From NCBI GenBank assembly GCA_028826165.1, contig JAPDFW010000033.1:248001-312000 (forward strand): a stretch of DNA of 64,000 nt, written 5' to 3'. Under the pieces are notes generated by a model. The model worked only from the letters and a program-made list of their open reading frames with translations, was not told the origin of the DNA and made no database searches. Positions 9,470 to 22,600 of the stretch are shown here, piece by piece; the first letter of the stretch is position 1, and every line of letters begins with the position of its first letter. The DNA is from Anaeramoeba ignava. Its lineage: Eukaryota; Metamonada; Anaeramoebidae. Both the position numbers and the translations under genes were made by a program.

Positions 9470-12400
9470 ATGTCTCAAAAAATTGAATGGAAAACTTATT
9501 ATTTCTCAATTATTGAAAAATGTTCAAAAGGTTTGATTGATTTATCTTTTTTTTTAAAAGATAATAAATTCTAATTCTAATTCTTTTTTCTTTTATAAAA
9601 AAAAAAAATAAAATATTATTAATTTAGAACCTGATCCAACAACAAAACTAGATGAAATTGAAGAACAAATAAAGAAAATAATTGATGGAACTTTTCCGAA
9701 AGAACAAGAAGAATATTTTATCAAAGAAGCTTTTTATTCAATTATTAATTCATTATGGAAAAGAAATGATTTCGATCAAAAATACTGTCAAAGAGTAAAT
9801 GATTTTTTTAAAAGAAGTCTTGATTTGATTTGTTATAAAATTTCAGAAGAAGATCCAAATATTTTATCTGTTTTGGGTCGTATTTTTGCGAGACCTTATC
9901 ATGGTTTTTATGAAGATTATCAAACAACAACTTGGGAATGCAATTTAGAAGTAAAAAAAAATAATTTTTTTAAAATGATTAAAAATTTGAATTAAAAATT
10001 TGAATTAAAAATTTGAATTAAAAATTTGAATTAAAAATTTGAATTAAAAATTTGAATTAAAAATTTGAATTAAAAATTTAGGATGATTATTATTCTTATT
10101 GGATAAAAGATTTTGTTAAGGAATCTGAAAAAATTGAAGATGAAATGAAATTCCATTTTGCAAAAGTAAAAAAAAAGCAAAAAAAAAGGAAAAATTTTAA
10201 TTTTAATTTTAATTTTAATTTTATAAATGAATTTAAATTTAAATTTTAATTTAGGAATCAATGAAAAAAATTTCTGGATTATTTTTAGAAAATATTGAAT
10301 ATTTTGGACAAATTCATGGTTTTGAAAAAATAATATCTCATATCCTTTCAGAAAATTATGAAATTTCACTTAAAACTTTTGATTTATTAAAACCAATTGA
10401 AAAAGTAATTGAAAAAGAAAAACAAAAAGAAAAAGGAAAAAAATTGTTAATCATTTTATTGCTTTTTTTTTTAAATAAATTCTTTTCTTTTTCTTTTTAG
10501 ATTTCGAATCAATATACTGAAGAATTTTTACAATATTTAGTTCCTTATTTACAAAAAATTTTGGATAAAATTCTTCAATTAGAATTTGGTAAAATAAGAA
10601 AATTAGAGAAAAAATCAATTATGAAAATTGCAGATTTAATTTTTGAAACAATCAGAAGTTATGATAATGATCTTCAATCACAAATTCAAGAAGAATTCAA
10701 ACTTGATTTAGCTGAAAAATTTATTCATTCAACATATTTAGAAATGAGAGTTGCTGGATTAACAGAAATTAGAGGATTTATATTAAATTTGAATCCTTCA
10801 CCAAATAAAAAAAACATTAAACAAATATGGATAACAAAGGAGTAAATTTAAATTTAAAAATGAAAAAATTTAAAAATGAAAAAATTTAAAAATGAAAAAA
10901 TTTAAAAATGAAAAAATTTAAAAATGAAAAAATTTAAAAATGAAAAAATTAGAAAACTTCTTCATTGGATTAAAGAAAAGAAAATTGTTGAATTAATTTT
11001 TGGTAATCACCTTCATCGTGAAACAATTAATCGAACAGATTTTATTCTTGAATTTCTTGCACAAAATGGAGAATTTACAGAAGAGATTTTCTATTTAATT
11101 TGGAATGCATCAAATGTGAAAAATAAATAATAAATAAATAATAAATAATTAATAAATAATTAATAAATAATTAATAAATAAATAATTAATAAATAATAAA
11201 TAATAAATAATTAATAATTAATAATTAATAAATAAATAATTAATAAATAATTAATAAATAATTAATAAATAATTAATAAATAATTAATAAATAATTAATA
11301 AATAATTAATAAATAATTAATAATTTAAATTCATTTATAAATAGGGACAACATCAAACAACTATCGAAGCTATTTATAATCTTGTATCACGATTATCTCA
11401 ATATTTCCCTGAAAAGATGTATAATTTTGTTTTTAACAAGTTTATTAATATTGAAAAATGGGATGTTGTTTCAATTTCTTTACTTCAAAACTTTGCAAGA
11501 GGAGCTTTGGAAAAATATAATCTTGAGGAATCTGAAAATAAACAAATTTGGATTGAACCAATTAAAAAATTTTGGGGATTAATTACAGATTTAAAAATTG
11601 AATATCAAACAAAGGAAGAATTATTTGAAGATTTTAAAGAACTTTTTGTTCAGAAAATTTGTGCAAATGAAATCAAACATTCATTTCTCAATCAATGTAT
11701 TAGTAATTTGAAAGAAGGAAAAAGCATTCCTTTCACATTAAAAGCTTTTGACACATATTTTTTCAACATTCCCAAAGCAAGCTATTATTACATATCCAGC
11801 TAATACTTCAAGTGATAACATAACAATTTCAGCATTAATAAGATCTATTCAAGAAGAAAATAATCTTATACAATTAGTTATTGAAGAAATGGAAAATTTT
11901 AAGAATAAAGTATCAAAAATTAAGAATGAAACAGAAGATTTAGATAATTTTATAGTTGAAGAAGGACTTATATATATTGAAGAAGTAGGAAATCAAAAAA
12001 CAAATTTAAAATTTAAAATTTAAAAATGAAAAAATTAAAAATGAAAAATTAAAAATGAAAAAATTTAAAAATGAAAAAATTAAAAATTTTAAATTAGGTC
12101 TCGGTTAGATTGGAATTCCTTAAATTTATTATAGAAAATACTTTCCAACTCTTCTTTTCAGAAAAACAAACAAATATACTTTGGGATCTATTTTTCAAAA
12201 ACTCACTTAGTAATAAAGAAAAGGATTATTTCTTGGATTGGACAACTAGAATTTTTTGCAATGATGAAATGAGACAAGCTTTTTTCCAAAAATCAGAACT
12301 TTTTTCTCCTGAAAATCTGACAAACAAAGAATTTGATTTCTTCAAATACTTCTCAAAACAATACAATTACCAAAAACAAACAATAAAAGGAATTAATGTG

Positions 12401-15400
12401 ATTAAAGTAAAAACAACTGAAATTGATGGAGTTTATGGAATTAAAACAATATGGAATATTATTTTAAAAACAACAAATGAAGACGTTGCAACATCAGCAA
12501 TTTATTATTTGGTTGAATATCAAAACTTAACAAAGAAATTAGCAGCAACTTATGGAGCAAATCACCGAGAAAATTTCATTTCTCATTGCATGAAAACATT
12601 ACAAGAAGATGAAGTGAAGAATAACTCAACAAAGATTTTAAGAGTTTTGAAAGTATTAGTGCAGTTAATCCATTTAACAGAAAGCGATATAATCCCAGAA
12701 TTTCTTCCCTTCACTCGTCACATGTTTGGAATTCATTCCTCAGCAACAACACTTAATATAAGTATTAAAAACGATGAGAAGACAAAATATCAAGTTCAAG
12801 TTTCATCGAATGAATCGATATTTTCTTTGCGCAAAAAAATTTCCAAATTACTGAATAAGAAATTTGCTGATTTTTCAATTGTATCTCATCCAGCAATTAA
12901 TAAACTCAACAATGCAAAAACATTATTGGAAATGGGCGTGCTTACAAATACAAATCTTGAGATTGTTTTGAGAGAAGCACCCAAACCAAAAGATAATGTC
13001 CAAAACGACGGTCAAAAATTTGAAGATGATGAATTTGTTGATGTCAATTTACCAGACATGTCAGATTCAAAAGAGGCAAAAAAACAGCTTGAGCATTTTG
13101 ATCAACAAGACCAATACGGATATGAGGATGAGGATCAAGAAGAAGCGATGAAAATACGGAAAGAATTCATTCCAACATATATATTATCCCAATATTTCGA
13201 AGATCTCTTTAAATTGCTTGAGCACGGAAATCAAATTGCACAAAAAGTTTGGTATATCATTCTCAGAATGCCAACAAATAAGAAATACTTGGAGTCCTTT
13301 TTGCAGATGCTTGATTCTCAAAACAAGGAAATGAAGTGGAACCAAATTTTCCACATTTCATCGGTATACAAGTTGATTTATCAGCTCCAAATTGTGGATC
13401 GTCTTATGAACCCAATGAGCTTTGAAAATAAGGAAGGAAATCGAGATGGAAAACAAACCCAGGAAGCGCAGAAAATCCAAAACTGGTCTGAAAACTTTAT
13501 ACAGACTGGCGGATTAAAATATCTTATTGAATCGATACCGGATGTTAGCTTGAACAAAAACGCAACAGATAAATCCTCAATTTCACAAGCAACATCCCTG
13601 ATTCTGAAAGTCATCTTTGAGTTTATTGTGGATCCTCAGAACATCACAATCAAATTTGAAAAGGATCTCGAGAATATTGATGTTGAGAAGTTTTTGAATG
13701 TTCTCTTTGATTTGGCACTGAACTTTTCAGTGTCGCCAGAAACAAACCACTTTGACTCGAGTCACATTGTGTTCTATGCAATAAATATCATTTGTTCAGG
13801 ATGTTCAAGTCAAAAACGAGACGAGTGGGTTGCGGCAATTCGGAACAGAAAAAATATGTTGGATTGGATTAGAGCCACATTGCTTCGAACTTATAACGAT
13901 AACATCAGAGGAAATATTTCTTTTGGAATTTATCACATCTGCAAACTTGATTGTGATAAAATTAAAAAGGAGCAAAAAGAAATCCAAACAGAACCAATTG
14001 TCAAATTCTTTATTGATTTGCTGCTAAAACTTCTCGATCAAAAACCATCAGAAGATCAACAGGAAAAAACAGAATCTTCTACTTCTCAAAAAGTTGTGCT
14101 TACAAACTCATATTTCCAACTTTTATCCAATTTGATTGAGATGAATTATTCAATTCGACAAGAGGAAAACTACGACGAACTTATTGAAAAAGTTGTACAT
14201 CTTCTTCAAAATTATATCTCATCAGAGCAATCACCAGAAACATCGTCACAACCCGATGAAATTTTGATTGGATATCTGAATCTTGCTCGTGTGCTTCTTA
14301 ACAAGGAAAAATATCGCGTTCAAATGGAAGAAAAACACAACTTGATCAAAGAAATTTTCGAGAAGTTTTTATTCGATGTTCCAAAACCGTCAATAACCAA
14401 GAAAAAAACTCGTTTATCATCAAAATGCCAAACTGATTACAGTCGCAAAGCTTCGTTTGATCTTCTGAACCAGATTGTCAAAGACTCTCCCGATAACTTC
14501 ATTAGATTGTTCCATTATTTGAAGGATCTCCACAAAAACGTGAGCTCTGTTTCGACTTGGAGCTATGAAACAATATCAAGTCCGAAATCACCTACAGGAT
14601 ATCTCGGACTCACAAATTTGGGAGCAACATGTTATATGAATTCTTTACTGCAGCAACTTTATATGGTTCCAGAATTCCGCAAGACAATGTTATCTTTGAA
14701 TTTGGAGGAGTATATTGAGAATGAAGAAATGAAAAAAAGGAATAAAGATGAAGATAAAGAAAATAAAGATGGAAATGAAAATGAAAATGAAAATGAAAAT
14801 GAAAACAAAAATAAAAATAAAGAAAACAAAGATGAAGATAATAAAGAAAATAAAGATATCGAGGATATCAAAAAAATAGTCAAGAAAACACTCGAGGAAA
14901 ATCCATTCTATCATTTGCAGCTTATTTTCGCAAGACTTTCAGAAAGCGACAGACAATACGTTAATACAAGACCATTCACAAAAGTGTTCAAACAATGGGA
15001 TGGATCCCCTCTTAATCCATATGTGCAAATGGATGTCTACGAATTCTACAATATGCTCTTTGACGTGATGGAAAACAATCTAAGAAGCGTTGGGAAAGGA
15101 ACTCTTCTTCAGCAACTTTTTGGAGGGAAATTTGTCAACCAAATAATTGCGATCGAGTCCGGAAATGTTTCCGAAAGACTCGAGAATTTCTACACAATTA
15201 GTTTGGATGTTTTAAACCAACGAAATTTGGAAGAATCACTTGATTTATATATAAAAGGAGAAATGCTTGTTGGAGACAACCAATATTACAGCGAAGCGCT
15301 CCAAAAGAAAGTGGATGCATTGAAAAGAGTATGTGTTAAAGAGCTTCCGAAAGTAATGGTTGTAAATTTGAAGCGGTTTGAATACGATCTCGAAACCATG

Positions 15401-18400
15401 CAAAGATATAAAATTAACACGAGATTTGAGTTTCCAATGACTCTGAATATGAGAAAATACACAAGAGAAGGAATTGCAGATGATGAACTCGCAGAATTAT
15501 TGAAGAAGAAGGAAACGGAAGAAGATAATGAAGCAGAATTGAAGGAGAAAATTGAGACCCTCCAAAAAATCATTGAAGAAGCTGCAAACAAAGTGTATGG
15601 ATATCATCTTTCGGGAATTATTGTCCATTTAGGATCCTCAGAATCAGGACATTACTATTCGTTTATCAAAGAAAAAGAATCCTTGAGTGAAGATAACTCT
15701 CTTCGTTGGCTCAAATTCGAGGACAGAAACGTTAGTTCTTTTGATATCGATAAAATTGATGAGGAATGTTTTGGAGGTGACTATGTTTATCATACAAAAG
15801 ACTCATTTGGAAACCAAATTGAGAGACTTTACGAGAAGAGACACTCTGCATATATGCTATTTTATGAACGAGATGATTTCGCTCACCAAAACCCTCTTGA
15901 AAATGAACAAATGTTGTTCCAAAAAAGCAATATTTATGATCTAGTTTGGAAGGAAAACGTCAATCATTTTTATCAGAAAAGTTTACTTGATCCAAATTAT
16001 TTCCATTTCTTGTCAAATCTGATCCAAAACCAATCTGCATATTCCAACAAACAAGTCACACTCGAATTTACACAGTTTGTTCTTCAGTTCATCTTTCAGA
16101 TTCTTCTCTACTCGAAATCCCAGCACGACACAACAGAGTGGCTTTCTTTCCTCAATAAACAATTTACAGAAAACGAGGAGATCAGTGGATATTTACTCAC
16201 AGAATTATCAAAGAAATCCAATTCGTGGCTGAAAGAAATGATATGGAATGCATATAACGACGCCTTTGTGAAGGGATTGGTGTCGATTATTTTGACTTCA
16301 ATCCGCAAAATACTTCCTCGTGAAAAATCCGAGATTGAATCTGTTATAAAAATCCAAGAAAAATTCGCGATCCAATTTGAAGAAACAGCAGATTCGGAAG
16401 CTGTCGCGAAAATTTGGAACGAGAAAAAGAACCAGAAAAATTACAAAAAATGTCCAGTAATCATTTCATTTGTGGATCGTTTTGTTTCTTTACTCCCGTT
16501 ATTCAATCATAAAATCATGAACATCACAGAATATCTAGTGATTCTCAAAGACATTATTGATCTCGATCCCTGCATCAGCAAATATCTTCTCAGCGCAAAT
16601 TTGATAACGCGTTTGATCGACTTCTATTTGGGACCAGAATCGCCATTATCAACAAAATCTTCCAAATCAAAGTTCAAAACATATTCTTTATCCGCTCAAA
16701 TGACCCGCTTGATTGAGTTGATTTCCGCTTTGCTTCTTTCTTCAGGATCGCCAGAAAATGTGTCTTTTATGGATAAATTCATGCTTAAAAAAAGCAGTTT
16801 CTTCTCCATTTCAATCAACAATGATTCAAATCCTGTAGCACTTGGCGATATTGTGAATTTCTTATATTCAACAGAAAATCAGAAGAACGAAATTTGCGAA
16901 ATTTTCGATATTATCACAAAAGGAATTGATTCAAGTGAGTTTAATTTGATCAGTAAATACTTTGTGTTATTAGGAAAAATTTTCGAGAAAGATGATGAAT
17001 TTTTGCAATTCAAACTCGACTATTTGATGCCAAATTTATTTAGTGTTATCGAAAACAATTTCAAGTTCAAAAAGGCAACTGCAGCATCCATTCGTTTACT
17101 TCATGAGATTTCATCGAAAAATACAAAAATGATTGATTGGTTGTTCATCCACAAGGATGAATGGATGTATATGTGGCTTGTTAATCATTCGAGTGAGCTT
17201 GTTCGGAATGAGACAGGGAAATTTATTGAATCATTTATTCCTAAAGAAGATTTAAAAGATTTAAAAGATTTAAAAGAAGATTTAAAAAGAAGATTTAAAA
17301 GATTTAAAAGATTTAAAAGAAGTTGATTCAAAACTTCATGAACTTTTTGAATTTCTTTTAAGCAAAATCCCCGACATAATTCAAACAACATATTCCACAA
17401 TTCAACCTTCAGCAAAACCAAAACAAAACTCAATCGAACCGTTCGACAACGACTTTTTCAATTTAACAGGATACTTTAATCTTATGAGTATTTGTTATCG
17501 AAATACACCTTTAATGAACAAATCATTCCAGACACATTTCCAAGAATTATGGAACCTATTTTCGCACATTGAGAGCTACAAACTCTTCTGCGATCTGAAC
17601 AAGGCGCAATTCTTGAAATTTCTTGAAAAATGTGTGATCGGAAACAAAGACAGCATTGCGCTCATCGTAAACAGCGCAGAATACTCCCAGCAAATCATAG
17701 AGTCTTCAATCACATTAAACGACGACCCAATATATGTTGAATACAACCAAATGATGCTTCCTTCGCTGTTCAATATCATTCTTTATTCCTGCAAAAGCGA
17801 CCCAGAATTTCTTGCAAATTTCAAGAAAAGTTTCCAATTCAAATGGGCAATGAAATTCCTTGTTTTCCAGACAGATCTTTATAGCAAAGCATCAGATTTC
17901 ATCCTTCAAATATTTGCTCTTTTTGCTGATGATTCTCATGTTCGCAAGACTTATTTGAATTTTGTCACACAGAATCCTGTTTGTTTCATAAAATCCCCAA
18001 AAAACGTGATCATGCTTGTGAAAATTATTCTGAACAAAGAGTCTGGAATTCTTCATATTCTTGAATCATTCCAAAACAAGAAAAATTTAATCAATATTTT
18101 ATCCAAATTTATAATCGAAAAAATCGAGCTTATTTCCGAATACGAGCTTGATTACGCGGATCTTCAAGACCCACTACAAATGATTCAGACTTCTGTCGAG
18201 ATTATCCGCGATTTCCTCGAGGAAATTTATAATCAGCAAGAGCGCCGCGAAGAATTAGTTGCTCATTTAAGTGAAATTTGGACAAAAAAATCAAAACTTA
18301 TGAAATCATTAATCCCTGCAATAAGATTTTCCGAGTCTTTGGAAGACAAAAAGATCACACGTACTTGCTTGAAGTTGATGACACGAGTCTTCCAAATGGA

Positions 18401-19088
18401 TTCTGATGAGCCTTCTGAAGTGATTAGTTTGGTTGATGGCGATCTCGAGAAAAACGAGATGCCAAATTTTGTTACTTTTGCAGAATACGATGAGTTTATT
18501 CAAGCACTGATCACCAGCGGAATCAAAAATGGCATTGGTCTAGCAGTCATAGACACCTTTAAGATCATCCTCTCTTTGATCAAACAGACAATTTCTAAAG
18601 ATCCTAATTTACACTTGAAATTTGTTAGTATTTTATTTGACGTTGTTTCAAATCCTAAATTGTTTGAACAAGAAAATGTCCAAAAAGTAGGTGATATTTT
18701 GCTCAATAAAATGGAAGACTATTTGGCGCTTGTTTTCCAAAACGTTGAATTGTTTCAATACGAACAAGTTTTTAATCTTGCAAACATCCTGTTCCATTTA
18801 TTGTTCCGAATTTATGAAGAATCTGATTTGAAAACGTTCTTTAATAAATTGGTTGTTCAAATTCAAGACCAAATTGAAACTGGAATTGAAGAGAAGAATG
18901 ATTTGAGAGTTTCTTGTTCTTTGAAAATATTTCAAATTGATGCTCTTGTTTCTAATAAGGATAATTTTGATCTTGGTTATTTCTTTGAATTGTTAACAAG
19001 TTTAATTTCAAAATTAAAAGAAGAAGAAGAATTCAAAAAAGAAATTATTCAACAGATTGAAAGTATTCAAAAAGAATTTCAAAAATAA
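9470..19088 (+). CDS. USP9X/FAF-like giant ubiquitin-specific protease
   Basis: A peptidase C19 deubiquitinase of about 2,916 residues once two single-base indels are allowed for. Inferred exons: 9470-9530, 9628-9950, 10082-10165, 10255-10404, 10501-10841, 10953-11115, 11345-11984 and 12098-19088. The helical N-terminal region matches USP9X segments, e.g. IVELIFGNHLH and VSVRLEFLKFI. A ubiquitin-like domain lies near 12748-12990. The catalytic domain starts at GYLGLTNLGATCYMNSLLQQ, with catalytic Cys codon 14630-14632, and its His is in SESGHYYSFI, codon 15650-15652. An acidic N/E/K/D tract (about 14710-14870) is inserted in the catalytic domain. Frame breaks sit in a T6 run (11758-11763) and an A5 run (17284-17288), the latter inside a DLK codon repeat. 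In each case removing one base restores frame and splice phase, so assembly error is likelier than decay. Animal USP9X rescues substrates from degradation and is about 2,570 residues. Confidence 0.93.
9958..10079. repeat. 13-bp tandem repeat in USP intron 2
   Basis: Nine or so nearly perfect copies of a 13-bp unit (TTTGAATTAAAAA) make up almost all of the 131-nt intron 9951-10081. Confidence 0.9.
10850..10950. repeat. 18-bp tandem repeat in USP intron 5
   Basis: About five copies of AAATTTAAAAATGAAAAA fill intron 10842-10952. Related repeats fill intron 7 (11985-12097) of the same gene. Confidence 0.85.
11116..11330. repeat. ATAAATAATTA tandem repeat in USP intron 6
   Basis: About 20 copies of an 11-bp unit ATAAATAATTA, with short deletions at the left, in intron 11116-11344. 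Confidence 0.9.
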
Positions 19089-19620
19089 TTTCAATAATTC
19101 AAAATTAAAAGAATTTCAAAATTAAAAGAATTTAAAATTATTCAAAAGATTGAAAGTATTCAAAAATAATTTCAAAATAATGAAAGTATTCAAAAAGAAT
19201 TTCAAAAATAATTTCAAAATTAAAAGAATTTAAATTTAAAAGAATTCAAAAGAATTTCAAAAATAATTTCAATAATTCAAAATTAAAAGATTCAAAAATA
19301 ATTTAAAAAATAATTCAAAAAGAATTTAAAATAAAAAAATTAAAAGAATTTAAAAGAAAAACTTGTTTTAAAAAACTCAATTATTCTTCTATTCTTTATT
19401 CTTTACTAATTCACATTCATATTTTCATTATCTTTCCTATTTTTTTCTTTTCTCTTTTTTTTCTTTTCTTTCCTTTTCAAAAAAAAAAATAATTCAAATT
19501 AAATTTAAAAAAAGAACAATTTAATTTTATTTTAGATTTTCTTTTTAAAAAATTTTTCTTTTTCTTTAACAAAAAAAAAAACAAAATTCTATTCACATTT
19601 CTTAAATTAAAATTCAATTC
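19089..19620. other. Convergent 3' spacer
   Basis: 532 bp between two convergent stop codons. The first 270 bp contain scrambled copies of the end of the USP coding sequence (repeated AGTATTCAAAAAGAATTTC-like blocks), suggesting slippage duplications of the last codons. The rest is A/T homopolymer. No gene seen. Confidence 0.7.
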
Positions 19621-22600
19621 TTAATTCTTATTATTATTATTATTATTTTTTAATTTTTCTTTTTGAAGATATTCTTCCATTTTGATAATTTTTCTTCTCA
19701 TTTTAATAATTTTAATTTGATTTAATAAATGATTATATTTTTTAATTCTAATTTGTTTGTTTAAAAGTTCCATTTTTGAAGAATGATTTTGAATTTGGGA
19801 AAAAATTTGAAATTTTAAATTTGTAATTTTAAATAAATCAGATTCAACTTTATGTTGTTTTTCAAAGCATTGCTGACTTGAATCAAGCAATAATTTTGAG
19901 TCTTTTTCTACATTTTGAGTTCTTTCTTCAAATTCTTTTTTTTCAAAACTATTGCTTCTAAATATTTTATGTTGGAAAGTTGGTTTTCTTTTGATTAAAT
20001 TGAAAAATGATTGATCAAAATAAAGTTCGATATTTTTTTGGAAAATTTCAGAGAATGAAAGATATTCATTAAGAAGTTGTTGTTTTAATTTTTGTAAATC
20101 AAGTGATATTGGAAATAGATCTAAATAAAATTTTTCGAATTCATTCAAATCTTTTATCATTTCTTGAATTTTCATTTTGCTTGGAATTGAAATTTGGTGT
20201 AAATGAGAAGAATGTTTATGTGATTTTCTTTTTGATTTTCTTGTTTCTTGAATTTCAAAACGTTTTTGGAATTCTTTAAGGAGTTCTAAAAAGAATTAAT
20301 ATTAATTTTCAAAATGAATTTTAATTTTCAAAATGAATTTTAATTTTAATTTGAATTTTAATTTTAATATTAATATCAATTTTAATTTTAATTTTAATTT
20401 TAATTTTAATTTTAATTTTAATTTTCAAAATGAATTTTAATATTAATATTAATTTTAATTATAATATTAAATTTAATTTTAATTTTCAAAATGAATTTTA
20501 ATATTAATTATAATTTTAATTTTAATTTTAATTTTAATTTTAATTTTCAAAATTTTAATTTTAATTTTAATTTTAATTTTAATTTTCAAAATGAATTTTA
20601 ATTATTCACCAGAAACTTTGGTTTCTAAATATATATTGTTCACAGAAATATGATCTATTAATTGTTTTTTATCTTCAATTTCATCTCTAATATTATCATT
20701 TTCATTTTGCAAATAACCAATTTCATCAATTTCTTCTTCCATAATTAAAAGAGGATCAGTTAAATTTTCCATTCCATTATCAGTTCGTAATTTTTTAAGA
20801 TTAAATTTGGAATTTCCAATAGGAGATTTTGGAGAATTTGGTTTGAAATTCTTAAATAATTCTGGAAGATTAAAATCAGTGAAAATTTTTTTATTTGATA
20901 TATTGGCATTTTCTCCAAAAATACTTTTGTTTTTTGAGTTATTAAACATGTCTAACATTGTTGTATCTTGATTATCTTGTTCTTCTTTATTACTTGAAAC
21001 AACTACCAATGAATCATCACTTTGTTCTGGTTCACCAAATTCAAATCCCCAATCTGAATCATCTGTTGATTCTTTTTGATTTGATGATAAAAATGATTGA
21101 TTTTGTGATTTCAAAGAATTTGAATTTGAATTTGAATTTGGATTTGAGATTGAATTTGTTTTTTCTTGATTTTCTTTTTGAGATGTTAATATTGAATTTG
21201 CTTTTTCTTGATTTTCTTTTTGAGATGTTAATATTGAATTTATTTTTTCTTGATTTTCTTTTTGAGATATTATGATTGAATTGAGTTGATTTTTTAAGTC
21301 TTTAAGAAATGGTAAATTGTTATCTAAATCTGGAGACAAATCTTTTTCATTTTGATTTTGATTTTCATTTTCATTTTCATTTTCATTTTCATTTTCATTT
21401 TCATTTTCGTTTTCATTTTCATATTCATTTTCATTATTTTCATTTTCAATTTTATTTTCATTTTCATTTTCATTTTCATTTTCATTTTCGTTTTCATTTT
21501 CATTTTCATTTTCATTTTCAATTTTATTTGAATAAACTGGATTCTTTTGAAAAAATCCTCTTGATAAATTTTTAGATTGTATTTTTTTTGAAAGTCCTGG
21601 ATAGAGTTTCTTTGCTTTTTGTTTATCAAAAGTTGTTGGATTTTCTTTTTTAACGAGAGATTTTTTATGTTTTTGAAGATGGGAATCTGATTTACAATTA
21701 CGAAGTTGTTCAGTTTTAGTTTCTTCCAAATTTTCTGATTTAGTTTCTTCCAAATTTTCAGATTGACTTTCTTGTTTTTGAAGATCTAAAAAGACTTCAT
21801 AGATTGATTCATGAGAATTTGCATGTCCATTTCCAAAACTTTCTTTTTTAATTGTTGATTCTTGCGCTGAAAATGAATCACTTGAATCTTGATTAATTGA
21901 AACTGTTTTTTTAGATATTTCTTGTGATATTTTATCCAATATTATTGTAATTTTATCTCTCAATTTGTTTCTAAGTGATTTTTTATGGCAGAATATATAA
22001 AAATGATTTTCTGGTGTTTTAATTTCAAATCCAGAAAAATGATCCACAAAAAAATTGAATTGAATATTTTGGTCGATAAATGGAAGTAATTTAATGTTGA
22101 TTTTTTCATCAATAAAATGGAATATACGAAGTTCTGATTTAGTTACTTTTAAGAAAGCTGCTTGAGATGTGAATTTGTTATCCTAATTTTGAATTTTAAA
22201 TTTTATTATTAAATTTTTAATATTAAATTTTTAATTTTAAATTTTTAATATTAAATTTTTATTTTTAAATTTTTATTATTAAATTTTTATTATTAAATTT
22301 TTACTTTTTCTTCAATTGTCAATAATGCTAATCCAGAAAATAATATTTGTGTATCATCTTTAATTTTTAATTTTCTAAATTTTGGACGAAATTTAACAAT
22401 TTGACTTTTAATTGAATTGTATTGATAATGATATAAAAGTTTTGAAAATTGTTTCATTTCTTCTCTTGTTGGAAATCCAACTTCTAAAGAATCTTTTTTG
22501 GAAATATCTGATAAAACAATAGAGAAATCAATTCCATCATCTTTTGTTCGAACAAAAGTTGTTTCCAAAATTCGAAAAGGATGTATTTCAGTTTGATTAT

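Noticed and set aside
11750-11770. Programmed +1 frameshift in the USP gene
   Set aside because: The site is a plain T6 run without a slippery codon plus pause context, and similar lesions occur in several unrelated genes; assembly error is simpler.
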